Of a stretch of DNA of 64,000 bases, positions 35,568 to 43,836 are shown one piece after another. The DNA is from Deltaproteobacteria bacterium UBA2221. GTDB lineage: Bacteria > Desulfobacterota > Syntrophorhabdia > Syntrophorhabdales > WCHB1-27. Both the position numbers and the translations under genes were made by a program. The notes below the pieces were generated by a model. It was not told the DNA's origin and searched no databases. It was given only the letters and a program-made list of their open reading frames with translations. Numbering within the stretch: position 1 is the first letter of the stretch; each line of letters starts with the position of its first letter. Where the stretch lies: the NCBI GenBank assembly GCA_002328485.1, contig DCUF01000070.1, positions 47,114 through 111,113 on the forward strand, given 5' to 3'.

Positions 35568-36670
35568 TATAGTACCTCAAGCTCTGCTTGCAAAGCGCCT
35601 GCCGCCTTCACGGCCTGGAGAACGGAAATAATATCCCTTGCCGAAATTCCGAGGGCGTTGAGTGCTCCTACAAGCTCCCGCACCGTAACGCCTCCCCCCA
35701 TCATGAAGAAGGAGCCCTTCTCTTCTTCCACCCTCATTCTGGTATCGGGCGCAACAACGGTCTCCGCACCTTTCGGCGCAAACGGCATGGGCTGGCTGAT
35801 TCGCACGTCTTCCTTGATCTGTACCGTGATGTTGCCATGGGATATGGCCACGGTGGAGATGTTAAAGTTCTCCCCCATTACGACCGTGCCGGTCCTCTCG
35901 TTGACCACAACCTTGCTGTACCTGTCCGGATCTACCTCCAGGCCTTCGACAAGGGAGATAAACTTCACCACATCGGTTCGATACCCTTCCGGTACGGCAA
36001 GCGCAATGGTCCCACCGTCTTTTGCTGTCGCCGCATTTCGGAAATTGGCGTTTATCTTCTCGGTGATCCTTCCTGCTGTCGTGAAATCAGGTGTTTTCAA
36101 AGAGATCGTGACGGACTCTGCATTGAGAGCCGGAGATCTAATCTCCTTTTCTATGGTTACGCCGTTGGCGATGCGCCCTACGGTCAGATGGTTCTTTTGA
36201 ACCTGGGCCCCCTGCCCCCCAACCTTGAATCCCCCAACCAGAACGGGGCCCTGGGCAACCGCATAGACCTCCCCGTCCGCGCCCTTGAGGGGAGTAAATA
36301 AAAGAATGCCTCCCTGAAGGCTCTTGGCATCCCCTATAGATGAAACCACGGCGTCTATCTTGTTGCCTATTCGAGCAAAAGGCTGTAAGTCTGCCGTGAT
36401 CATCGCCGCTGCCACGTTGTTTACCTTGATGCTTTTGGCATCTACCCTGACGCCCATCTTATCGAGCAGGTTCGTGAGGGACTGATTGGTGAATACCGTG
36501 TTCGATTTATCCCCCGTTCCGTCAAGCCCAACCACAAGCCCGTATCCGATCAACTGGTTAGGACGAACCCCGCCTATGTAGCCAAGATCTTTGATGCGCG
36601 TAGCAGAAGCGGAAGTGACCAGGACCAGCGTGGCGCATAGCGCATAGCACGTAGCACGTAGAAAGAACAT
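35567..36670 (-). CDS. flgI: flagellar P-ring protein FlgI
   Basis: Mature protein starts near TRIKDLGYIGGVRPNQLIGYGLVVGLDGTGD, followed by the whole family pattern to ARDIISVLQAVKAAGALQAELEVL. The ATG at 36670 is chosen: it gives 367 residues (E. coli 365), a signal peptide of ~23 residues ending SASA, and AAGGG upstream; an upstream ATG at 36754 would add 28 residues. The signal peptide region FLRATCYALCATL is encoded by a heptamer repeat array (36630-36664), and its mirror copy lies at 36787-36821, outside the gene. Confidence 0.93.
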   Translation of the reverse strand: MFFLRATCYALCATLVLVTSASATRIKDLGYIGGVRPNQLIGYGLVVGLDGTGDKSNTVFTNQSLTNLLDKMGVRVDAKSIKVNNVAAAMITADLQPFARIGNKIDAVVSSIGDAKSLQGGILLFTPLKGADGEVYAVAQGPVLVGGFKVGGQGAQVQKNHLTVGRIANGVTIEKEIRSPALNAESVTISLKTPDFTTAGRITEKINANFRNAATAKDGGTIALAVPEGYRTDVVKFISLVEGLEVDPDRYSKVVVNERTGTVVMGENFNISTVAISHGNITVQIKEDVRISQPMPFAPKGAETVVAPDTRMRVEEEKGSFFMMGGGVTVRELVGALNALGISARDIISVLQAVKAAGALQAELEVL

Positions 36671-36821
36671 CAAATTCACCCTTCTTTTGGTGGCCGCCGG
36701 ACCCGGTTGCAAACGGCCTTTCGTGAGCTGCATCAGTGATTCTGAACTCTTCATATCCTGCTCTTATTACCGTTCGTCGTGTTTTGTATTCCCTTTGCGC
36801 TTTGCGCTATGCCCTGTTCCT
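36630..36821. repeat. inverted pair of 7-nt-period arrays, one inside the flgI signal sequence
   Basis: Plus-strand units at 36630-36664 include GTGGCGC, ATAGCGC, ATAGCAC and GTAGCAC in strict 7-nt register. A second array at 36787-36821 includes TTTGCGC twice and TATGCCC, again in register, and is related to the first in the opposite direction. The first encodes FlgI residues ~3-13; the second lies just upstream of flgI, against the flgH stop. Confidence 0.7.
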
Positions 36822-37530
36822 AAAACGGCCATACCCCGTCTAAGATCCTTGCGAGCCAACCTGGCCGTTGCTTCTCTCCCACGACGCCGATTCCCGTCAA
36901 GATAACCTTGGCATCCGCCACCTGCGTGGAATAGACCGTGTTGTCTGCTGCAATATCCCGAGGCCGCACGATACCTTGAAGAAGAATCTCCTTCTTCTCG
37001 TTATTTACGTAGATCTCGCGTTTTCCTTCGACCGCCAGGTTGCCGGTGGGTAACACTTCCACTACCCGTGCGGCTATTGTTGCTGTAACGCTTCCCGTTC
37101 TGGTCGTTTCCCCGCCACCCTCAAAGTCGTTGATGGTGTTGGCTTTAATCAGGTGAGCCGGGTTTATGTAGGGATGGTTGGCCGGGTACTTGACCTCCTG
37201 ACCAAAGAAATTGCTTATGCCCATGTCCACCGATGAATCCCTGTTCGTATCGGTCGTCGCCTTTTCCGATGCCTGGGATACCTCCACTATTTTGACGGTA
37301 ACGATATCACCCACCATTGCGGCCCGTTGGTCACCGAAAAAATTGCTCGCCTGGCCGCCTCTATAGATGGTGCCGGCCGGCTGGGCTTCAGAGGTAAGTG
37401 CCCGCCTGGAGCGATGAACGTGGTCGAGATTGAAGGGTTCCTGGGCAATTCTTGACTGTTCAAAAGGAAAACAGCTACTGAGGAGGGTTGCAAGGGATAG
37501 AGCGCTGATCAATCCGACATATGTCTTCAT
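36820..37530 (-). CDS. flgH: flagellar L-ring lipoprotein FlgH
   Basis: Lipoprotein signal with lipobox LLSSC (residues ~16-20 from this start). Family pattern: TIYRGGQASNFFGDQRAAMVGDIVTVKIVE ... VEGKREIYVNNEKKEILLQGIVRPRDI ... KVILTGIGVVGEKQRPGWLARILDGVWPF. The ATG at 37530 with GAGG upstream is used; a longer frame starts at 37569 within flgA. Forms the outer-membrane bushing with FlgI. Confidence 0.95.
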   Translation of the reverse strand: MKTYVGLISALSLATLLSSCFPFEQSRIAQEPFNLDHVHRSRRALTSEAQPAGTIYRGGQASNFFGDQRAAMVGDIVTVKIVEVSQASEKATTDTNRDSSVDMGISNFFGQEVKYPANHPYINPAHLIKANTINDFEGGGETTRTGSVTATIAARVVEVLPTGNLAVEGKREIYVNNEKKEILLQGIVRPRDIAADNTVYSTQVADAKVILTGIGVVGEKQRPGWLARILDGVWPF

Positions 37531-37537
37531 GGGATCC

Positions 37538-38239
37538 TCAAAAGGTGACCACAACAGTTCCGCTGTCAAGGACTCGTCCTTGAAGCTCTTGTTCGGAGGC
37601 GAGGCTCTTCACCTTTATCAATTCTCCTCGTCTCCCGGGCTGGACAGCCTTCCCGAGGGTCTGGACCGTGAGCCTTCTGTTCTGAGCCACTACAGTTACC
37701 GTCTGGCCTCTTTTTATCACCTGCCGGTCCTCGACAAGCAGGTTGGTGAGGAGGGTGCCCGCCTGGACATCCTTCTTGAGTATCTTCCCCTGGAGGTCAG
37801 TTATGCTATCCGGGTACTGATAGGCCTTTCCTGTTACATAGGACTCCTTGCCGACCACATCCGCGTGTTCAACCACTTCTCCCTTTGCCATATTTCTCTT
37901 TACGTAAAAAAGCATCTTCCTGGTTTGGGTACGGAAGGCCACGTAAGAGGATTGTCTTTTTCCGCCGGAGCCCCTGTACTCCACCAACGCCAATCCCGGT
38001 CTTCCCGGCTCAGGGGGCCTTACCACGTCTATCCCTTCGATCTTGCCCGTCTCACGAAGTTGACGAGGCAGTCGGTCCACCTTTACCACGACGTCATCAT
38101 ACCCGGCGTAGGCTTCCTTTATCAGGTCTGCCATTTCTCGCTCGACGGTCAGGGCATTACCCTTCGACCAGGTCTGCGGCACGAGGACAAGCGAAACCAA
38201 AAGCCACAGGAGAACAAGGATCAACCGCTTTGCCAACAT
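37538..38239 (-). CDS. flgA: P-ring assembly chaperone FlgA
   Basis: Signal peptide (residues 1-25, ending TWSKG) followed by an SAF-like domain: KRNMAKGEVVEHADVVGKESYV ... TDLQGKILKKDVQAGTLLTNLLVEDRQVIKRGQTVTVVAQNRRLTVQTLGKAVQPG is the FlgA C-terminal signature. 233 residues. It acts in the periplasm for FlgI assembly; the order flgG-flgA-flgH-flgI supports the call. Confidence 0.94.
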   Translation of the reverse strand: MLAKRLILVLLWLLVSLVLVPQTWSKGNALTVEREMADLIKEAYAGYDDVVVKVDRLPRQLRETGKIEGIDVVRPPEPGRPGLALVEYRGSGGKRQSSYVAFRTQTRKMLFYVKRNMAKGEVVEHADVVGKESYVTGKAYQYPDSITDLQGKILKKDVQAGTLLTNLLVEDRQVIKRGQTVTVVAQNRRLTVQTLGKAVQPGRRGELIKVKSLASEQELQGRVLDSGTVVVTF

Positions 38240-38252
38240 CGCTTCTCCCTAC

Positions 38253-39041
38253 CTATGCCCTGAGGTTATTGGCCTGACGAAGCATCTCATCAGCCGCCTG
38301 AATAGACTTGGAGTTCGCCTCATAGGCCCTCTGACCCACAATCATATTCACCATCTCCTGGACCACGCTCACGTTTGAACTTTCCAGATACCCCTGGAGC
38401 ACGGTTCCAAGACCGTTGTCGCCAGGTTTTCCCGTTATGGGTGTTCCACTGGCATCGGTTTCAAGGAAGAGATTTTTGCCCATGGCCCTCAATCCAGCCG
38501 GATTTGAGAAGGTGGCCAGCTCGATGGTACCGAGTTGTTGAGGTGTTGATTGTCCCTGCACGGTCGCAGACACCGTTCCATCCGTTTCTATCGATATATT
38601 CGTGGTACTTTGAGGTATGGTAATGTTGGGTGTGATCGGGTATCCGTCGGAGGTCACGACCCTCCCCTGAGAATCCGACTTCAAGGTCCCTGCCCTGGTG
38701 TACGCAGTGTCACCGGAAGGCAAGGTGACCTGGAGAAAACCATTTCCTTCAATCGCAAGATCCAGCTGGTTTTCGGTCTGTTCGTAGTTTCCTTGGGTGA
38801 AAAGTTTCTGTACGGCGGCCAATACGGTTCCGTGACCGATATTGATTCCGGTCGGTATTTGGCTACCGTCCTCCGTGGTTACCCCCTGAAGACGTAAAGC
38901 CTGGTACATGAGATCCTGGAAGTCGGCCCTGTCCCTCTTGAAACCAGCGGTATTCACATTGGCCATGTTATTCGCCACAACATCGAGGTTTACCTGTTGG
39001 GCCATCATTCCCGTAGCAGAAGTCCAAAGGGCTCTTATCAT
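38253..39041 (-). CDS. flgG: flagellar distal rod protein FlgG
   Basis: N-terminal [47 protein letters not shown] and C-terminal [39 protein letters not shown] are textbook FlgG. 262 residues. Second gene of the sigma-54-driven flgF unit. 9 nt after flgF. Confidence 0.97.
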   Translation of the reverse strand: MIRALWTSATGMMAQQVNLDVVANNMANVNTAGFKRDRADFQDLMYQALRLQGVTTEDGSQIPTGINIGHGTVLAAVQKLFTQGNYEQTENQLDLAIEGNGFLQVTLPSGDTAYTRAGTLKSDSQGRVVTSDGYPITPNITIPQSTTNISIETDGTVSATVQGQSTPQQLGTIELATFSNPAGLRAMGKNLFLETDASGTPITGKPGDNGLGTVLQGYLESSNVSVVQEMVNMIVGQRAYEANSKSIQAADEMLRQANNLRA

Positions 39042-39050
39042 TCCAACCTC

Positions 39051-39770
39051 CTAAAAGCGTCCGACCTCGAGCAGCTTAGCTGTCATATTTGTGTCGGCCT
39101 GTTGCAGTTTCGTGTAGGACTCGTAGGCCCGAACCGTGGCGATCATTTCTACCATCTCTTTCATGACCTCCACATTCGAAGCCTCGTAGGCACCCTGTTT
39201 TACCGAGTAGTTTGAAGCCTCTATTTCGCCATTTGTGGGTTCGCTGTTCATGAAATAACCCTTGCCGGCCGGTTTCAGGTAGCTCTTGTTCTCGAAATCT
39301 ACTACGGTGATCTTCCCTGACATCTGGCCATCAACGAACACAGAGCCGTCATTTTCGATAATGATTTGTCTACCGTCCACGGTGATCGGTCCTCCGTCAC
39401 CTCTCACCCGGTCCCCTGACATGGTAACCAGGTGCTTCTCTGAATCTATCGTGAACTGACCATTTCTCGTATACATGGGGCCCTTTGGAGTGTCGATGAC
39501 GAAGAAGCCGTCTCCCACTACCGCTAAATCAAGCTCAGAACCGGACTGGATGAGAGGCGCATTGCTGAAATCCACATGCGCGTCATAGACGGCCACGTAG
39601 GTGTTGGGATTTTCACTATCGATGACAGCGTTGCTCAATACCGCTTCGAAGATCGGTTTCGAGGCCTTGTACCCTGGCGTTTGGGCATTGGCAAGGTTAT
39701 TGGCGATGGACGCAAGTCGAATCTCCTGGGCAACCGCTCCCGAAACCACCGTATAGACGCCACTGGACAT
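39051..39770 (-). CDS. flgF: flagellar proximal rod protein FlgF
   Basis: Rod/hook family: VYTVVSGAVAQEIRLASIANNLANAQTPGYKASKPIFEAVL and a C-terminal motif YEASNVEVMKEMVEMIATVRAYESYTKLQQADTNM. Shares domains with FlgG but is shorter (239). The ATG at 39770 is used; a TTG at 39776 is also open. There is no Shine-Dalgarno sequence, and the sigma-54 promoter predicts a start about 2 nt before this ATG, suggesting a leaderless message. Confidence 0.93.
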   Translation of the reverse strand: MSSGVYTVVSGAVAQEIRLASIANNLANAQTPGYKASKPIFEAVLSNAVIDSENPNTYVAVYDAHVDFSNAPLIQSGSELDLAVVGDGFFVIDTPKGPMYTRNGQFTIDSEKHLVTMSGDRVRGDGGPITVDGRQIIIENDGSVFVDGQMSGKITVVDFENKSYLKPAGKGYFMNSEPTNGEIEASNYSVKQGAYEASNVEVMKEMVEMIATVRAYESYTKLQQADTNMTAKLLEVGRF

Positions 39771-39782
39771 AGTCAAAGGGTA

Positions 39783-39798
39783 AGCAATTGGTGTGCCA
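39783..39798 (-). promoter_or_regulatory. sigma-54 promoter for the flgF-flgL operon
   Basis: On the minus strand TGGCACACCAATTGCT, a full match to TGGCAC-N5-TTGCW. The -12 C is at 39784, so transcription should begin near 39772, almost at the flgF ATG (39770). Nearly identical to the fliL promoter at 57272-57287. Confidence 0.85.
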
Positions 39799-39814
39799 AA
39801 GAAAGGGAGGGGGG

Positions 39815-39835
39815 ATCCGATCTCTCAGATCGGAT
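39815..39835 (-). terminator. hairpin after cheW, candidate terminator
   Basis: Perfect 9-bp stem ATCCGATCT/AGATCGGAT with a 3-nt loop, followed on the minus strand by a pyrimidine run (CCCCCCTCCCTTTCTTT). Lies 209 nt past the cheW stop and just before the flgF promoter, so it would insulate the flg operon. The tract is C-rich, so efficiency is uncertain. The 200 nt between cheW and this hairpin show no gene. Confidence 0.55.
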
Positions 39836-40043
39836 AGGGAAGGCGGGAAGTCACGCCAGGGAATGGTTCATTTCGACCTGCTCAGTAGCCGCTTTGGAGA
39901 ATTCCGGAAGACCGGTCCGGAAAGTGACCCTTTTCAGGAGACGGAAGAATTTGATTGGATGGGCAATTTTTTCTCAGTGTGTCACACAGGGTGACCACGT
40001 CAGCTTTCTCGGGACCGTAGATGCGAAGGCCCTTTCTCGAAGG

Positions 40044-40511
40044 CTAGGCGCAATTGGCCATGCTGAAGTCACCGTGACGGGAACCCTCGAAAAGCCTTTG
40101 GATGTCAAGGAGGATGATCAGCCTCTCATCCAGTTTGCCTACCCCTTTGATATACTGTGATTCCATATGGGAAATAACCGAGGGTGGTGGTTCTATGGTA
40201 TTGGTTGGTATCCTTAGCACCGACGATACCGAATCCACGATAAATCCCATAACCGATTCGTTCAGTTCCACAACCACGATTCTGGTTGATTCCCCGGTTG
40301 CGCCGGCCTCGAAACCCAGCCTCCTCCGCAGATCAACGATGGGGATGGTGCTTCCCCTAAGATTGATGGCTCCCTCGACGTAGTCCGGGGCATTGGGGAT
40401 CTTTGTAATGTCCGTCATTCTGTTGATTTCCTGGACACTGAGTATATCGATGCCGAACTCCTCGCCCCCCAGATTGAATGTCACGAGCTGAACTACTTCG
40501 CTTTGCTCCAT
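40044..40511 (-). CDS. cheW: chemotaxis coupling protein CheW
   Basis: QLVTFNLGGEEFGIDILSVQEINRMTDITKIPNAPDYVEGAINLRGSTIPIVDLRRRLGF is the standard CheW start; 155 residues. Couples receptors to CheA. Last gene of the che group; separated from cheA by 151 nt that hold an octamer-repeat palindrome, so its level may differ from cheA. No methyl-accepting receptor gene is in the window. Confidence 0.95.
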   Translation of the reverse strand: MEQSEVVQLVTFNLGGEEFGIDILSVQEINRMTDITKIPNAPDYVEGAINLRGSTIPIVDLRRRLGFEAGATGESTRIVVVELNESVMGFIVDSVSSVLRIPTNTIEPPPSVISHMESQYIKGVGKLDERLIILLDIQRLFEGSRHGDFSMANCA

Positions 40512-40563
40512 TTATCTCACCGCTTCCTTGCGGGCAGTAGCCCCTCAAGTAAATCTGCACATG

Positions 40564-40647
40564 GTGAAATGGGAAAATAGTGAAATTGGGTAGGAACTAC
40601 TTTTTTGTTTCCCCACTTTGCGATTGTCTAATTTCGCCATTTGCGCC
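40564..40647. repeat. palindromic 8-nt-period repeat between cheA and cheW
   Basis: Left arm (40564-40590) in 8-nt register with units GTGAAATG, GGAAAATA and GTGAAATT. Right arm (40611-40647) is a degenerate reverse complement in the same register with units CGCCATTT and TCTAATTT. About 20 nt, rich in T, separate the arms. The left arm closely resembles, in inverted orientation, the array at 57592-57619. Confidence 0.7.
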
Positions 40648-40662
40648 TTATCGTTCTATCCG

Positions 40663-42636
40663 CTATGCAGCGACCGATTTATGTTTATTCAATCCGCTAA
40701 TGATGGTGGTGATATCGAGGATAAGAATGACTTTTCCATCCCCTCGAATCGTCGCCCCACCAACCCATTTTACGTGTCTGAGAAATTCACCGAGAGGTTT
40801 GATCACTACCTCCTCCTGGCCAATGACGGAGCGGACCTTCAGGCCGATCGTCTTGTCGAGAACATTGCAGATGATAATCGATGAATCCTGCTGCTCGTCA
40901 TCTGTGCTCGAATCGAGCACTTCGCCCAGATTGACAAGAGGTATAATGCGGTCTCGAAGCACGACCACCTCATTCTTATCGACGGTCTTCACTTTTGTAT
41001 CTTGAAGCTTCACAAGCTCCACCACAATACTCAAGGGGATGGCGAAAAACTCCTTGGCCACCTGCACAATCAAGGCCTTCATAATGGCCAGGGTAAGGGG
41101 GAGCTTTATGGTGAGCCTGGTCCACTGATCTTCTTCCGAATCGATGTATACCTGACCATTCATCTTCTCGATGTTCTTTCTGACCACATCCATGCCGACG
41201 CCCCGGCCTGATACGGACGTGATCTTTTGGGCGGTGCTCAAACCAGGGATGAAGATAAGGTTCATTGCGTCCTTGCGGCTCAAGGCATTCAACTCTGCCT
41301 CTTCCATAAGGCCTTTCTCCCGTACCTTCTTGATAACGTTTCCGACGTTAACACCCTTTCCGTCATCAAAAATCTCGATGACGACCTGATTGCCTTCGCT
41401 GTAGGCCTTTAAGGAAAGATGGCCCTTGGGTTCCTTGCCCTTGGCCTTGCGCTCCTCTGGGGTTTCTATCCCGTGATCCAGGGAATTACGGATGATATGT
41501 ACGAGGGGATCATGCAGGGCCTCGATGAGGGATTTGTCAAGCTCTGTCTCCTCGCCTTCGATCGCTATGTCGACCTTCTTCCCGAACTCCGAAGAAAGAT
41601 CTCGGACAAGTCTCGGCACCTTATTGAATAATTTACTCACCGGAACAAGCCGTGCCCTCATAACAGCCGCCTGAAGGTCGTTCGTTATGATCTCTACATA
41701 GTTGGTAACGTCATTCAGGTTGTCCAGGCGATGCTCTTCCTTCTCCGTTCGATTCCTCATGGTATGGTTGACCATCATGAGCCGGTTTTTCCCCAGCACA
41801 AGCTCTCCCACAAGGTTCATCAGCTCGTCCAGCTTCTTCACATCCACTCTGACGGTCTGCTCCTCCTTGCTCACCGCCGCCGGTTGAGCCTGTTTCGGGG
41901 TTTGAGCGCTCGCCGGTTCCTGCATTGCTATTTTCTCGAAAGCGGTCTCAGCAGTGGTGGTCTCCACGACCTCTTGAGCGGGCATAGCTGTTTCATCCAC
42001 GCCACCTGGCTGTGCCTTTACCTCGTCGCCGGGTTTCGGCCCTTGGGACTTCTTCGCTTTTGAGGGCTTTTTCGCGGATCCCTCGTCAGAGGTTCCTGAA
42101 ATGTTTTTTTCAGCCCTCGTGCCGCCTTTCTGTTTCGTCTTTTTTACCGTCTCCTCTGCTTGCGGTTCCAAAACCGGCTCGTGGACAGCAGGTTCTTGAG
42201 CGGGCGCCTCCGAAGCGGACAGACCAGACTCGGCCCGCTCGTTTACCTCCTCCAGGCGCTGAAGGATCTCGGACACATCTATTTGTCCGTCGTTCCCCAC
42301 GACGGCAATATCTTCGATGAGGGCTTTTATTGCATCGCAGGCATTCAGCAGGACGTCCGTGGTACTGTCATCGGGCACGAAATCCCCTTTTCTCATCTTG
42401 CCTAGGACGTCTTCGGCGCGATGAGCGAGGGTGGAAAGCGTCGAAAAACCGAGAAAGCTCGATGTCCCCTTGACGGTGTGGACACCCCTGAAGATCCTAT
42501 TCAGTATTTCAGCGTCCGGGTTTGTTTCGATGGTCACCAGGTCTTGAATGGCACCCTCCATCAAGTCCCGTGACTCAAGGACGAAGTCGTCAATAATCTC
42601 TTTTAACTCATCGCTTTCCAGGTATTCGTTCGCCAT
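40663..42636 (-). CDS. cheA: chemotaxis histidine kinase CheA
   Basis: HPt domain (residues ~8-110) with phospho-acceptor His in VHTVKGTSSFLGF; a long Ala/Glu/Lys/Pro-rich linker (~130-260) where a CheY-binding P2 domain would normally sit and is not obvious; dimerisation helices (~265-330); ATPase domain with HIIRNSLDHGIE, FDDGKGV and VSGRGVGMDVVRKNI; and a C-terminal CheW-like domain (~520-650). 657 residues. Start overlaps the cheY stop. Confidence 0.96.
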   Translation of the reverse strand: MANEYLESDELKEIIDDFVLESRDLMEGAIQDLVTIETNPDAEILNRIFRGVHTVKGTSSFLGFSTLSTLAHRAEDVLGKMRKGDFVPDDSTTDVLLNACDAIKALIEDIAVVGNDGQIDVSEILQRLEEVNERAESGLSASEAPAQEPAVHEPVLEPQAEETVKKTKQKGGTRAEKNISGTSDEGSAKKPSKAKKSQGPKPGDEVKAQPGGVDETAMPAQEVVETTTAETAFEKIAMQEPASAQTPKQAQPAAVSKEEQTVRVDVKKLDELMNLVGELVLGKNRLMMVNHTMRNRTEKEEHRLDNLNDVTNYVEIITNDLQAAVMRARLVPVSKLFNKVPRLVRDLSSEFGKKVDIAIEGEETELDKSLIEALHDPLVHIIRNSLDHGIETPEERKAKGKEPKGHLSLKAYSEGNQVVIEIFDDGKGVNVGNVIKKVREKGLMEEAELNALSRKDAMNLIFIPGLSTAQKITSVSGRGVGMDVVRKNIEKMNGQVYIDSEEDQWTRLTIKLPLTLAIMKALIVQVAKEFFAIPLSIVVELVKLQDTKVKTVDKNEVVVLRDRIIPLVNLGEVLDSSTDDEQQDSSIIICNVLDKTIGLKVRSVIGQEEVVIKPLGEFLRHVKWVGGATIRGDGKVILILDITTIISGLNKHKSVAA

Positions 42637-43019
42637 TATGGTTTCTCCTTCAGCAGACTTTTGAGTGTACCAAGCAGTCTCGCTGGATTGATCGGCTTTG
42701 TCATGAACACGTCGGTACCGGCGGCCATGGCTTCTTTCCTGAGGCCTTTGTCGCTGCTCACCGTCAACATGACGATCGGTATATCCCTGACGTAAGGGGC
42801 CTCCCTTACACTTCGCACAAAGGTCATCCCATCCATATTGGGCATATTGAGGTCCGCTATGATGAGATCGGTTTTGACTGCACTTAGCTTTTCCAATGCA
42901 TCCAACCCGTTTTCAGCTTCATCGACCACGTATCCGTCTGATTTTAGGATAGAACTCAGCAACCTTCTGGTCACTCTCGAATCATCGACAATGAGCACAC
43001 GGGACACAATGTCACTCAA
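42636..43019 (-). CDS. cheY: CheY-type response regulator
   Basis: Single receiver of 127 residues: acidic pair in VLIVDDSRVTRR, phospho-acceptor Asp in LIIADLNMPNMDG, Thr in MLTVSSD and Lys in FMTKPIN. Located between cheR and cheA, overlapping both by a few bases. Predicted to bind FliM, whose N-terminal CheY motif is intact in this window. An output-less regulator of another pathway is less likely. Confidence 0.92.
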   Translation of the reverse strand: MSDIVSRVLIVDDSRVTRRLLSSILKSDGYVVDEAENGLDALEKLSAVKTDLIIADLNMPNMDGMTFVRSVREAPYVRDIPIVMLTVSSDKGLRKEAMAAGTDVFMTKPINPARLLGTLKSLLKEKP

Positions 43020-43836
43020 GACGCTTCACGTATAGACCTGCACCCTCCGCCGGGATAGGCTTAAAAGAACGCGAAAACGGGTACAGCATTTCCGAATGGC
43101 CGACCGCCAGATAACCCCCAGGCCTGAGGCAATCGAAGAGGCTGTCGATTACCTTCTTCTTGGCAGCTTCATCAAAATAGATGAGAACATTTCGGCAGAA
43201 TATTACGTCCATCTCACTATATTTTCGGTAGGACGCCAAATCGTTTAAGTTCATAAAATCAATTCTTACGTATTTCTTCATCTCATCCTTTATGAAGTAA
43301 CCTCCGTTCTGGAAGGTAAAATACCGATCCCTCAGGCCTTCGGGCACATGGCGCATGGCGTAATCACCAAAAATGCCTCGTTTGGCCGCCTCTAAGGAGT
43401 TGACACTGATGTCCGTGGCACTGATGATGTAGGGGATCTCCCTGGACATCTCCTCGCTCAGTTGATCCAACATGATGGCGAGGGTGTAGGCTTCTTCTCC
43501 TGTTGCACAACCGGCGCTCCATATTCGTAACGGTGAAAGGGCAGCAGGTTGTTCCACAAGCCTGCGAACCAGATGTTTGAACGATTCAAGCTGTTTCTGG
43601 TTTCGAAAAAAGTAGGTTTCATTGGTGGTCACTACATCGAAGAGCCGATACAGTTCCCTCCCTCGGGGGTCGCTGTAACGGATGTAGTAGTAGTAGTTCT
43701 CGAAGCTGCCCGCCCCGGTCTCGACGAGACGGTTCTTCAACCTGTTTTCCAGAAGATACTTCTTGCCCTCAGTGTAGAATATGCCTGATTTTTCGTAGAT
43801 GAAGTCCCTTAGCAGAACAAACTCTTCCTGCAACAT
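43012..43836 (-). CDS. cheR: chemotaxis receptor methyltransferase CheR
   Basis: N-terminal helical domain (LRDFIYEKSGIFYTEGKKYLLENRLKNRL) and SAM-dependent methyltransferase domain with LRIWSAGCATGEEAYTLAIML, NLNDL and MDVIFCRNVLIYFDEA. 274 residues. Methylates receptor glutamates. Starts one base past the HEAT-repeat gene stop, and the pair is translationally coupled. Confidence 0.96.
   Translation of the reverse strand: MLQEEFVLLRDFIYEKSGIFYTEGKKYLLENRLKNRLVETGAGSFENYYYYIRYSDPRGRELYRLFDVVTTNETYFFRNQKQLESFKHLVRRLVEQPAALSPLRIWSAGCATGEEAYTLAIMLDQLSEEMSREIPYIISATDISVNSLEAAKRGIFGDYAMRHVPEGLRDRYFTFQNGGYFIKDEMKKYVRIDFMNLNDLASYRKYSEMDVIFCRNVLIYFDEAAKKKVIDSLFDCLRPGGYLAVGHSEMLYPFSRSFKPIPAEGAGLYVKRLE

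Noticed and set aside
39788..39994. 68-codon plus-strand frame between flgF and cheW
   Set aside because: It runs through the terminator hairpin and promoter region and has no homology I recognise.
40618..40884. Plus-strand frame across the cheA end
   Set aside because: Antisense shadow of the CheA CheW-like domain.
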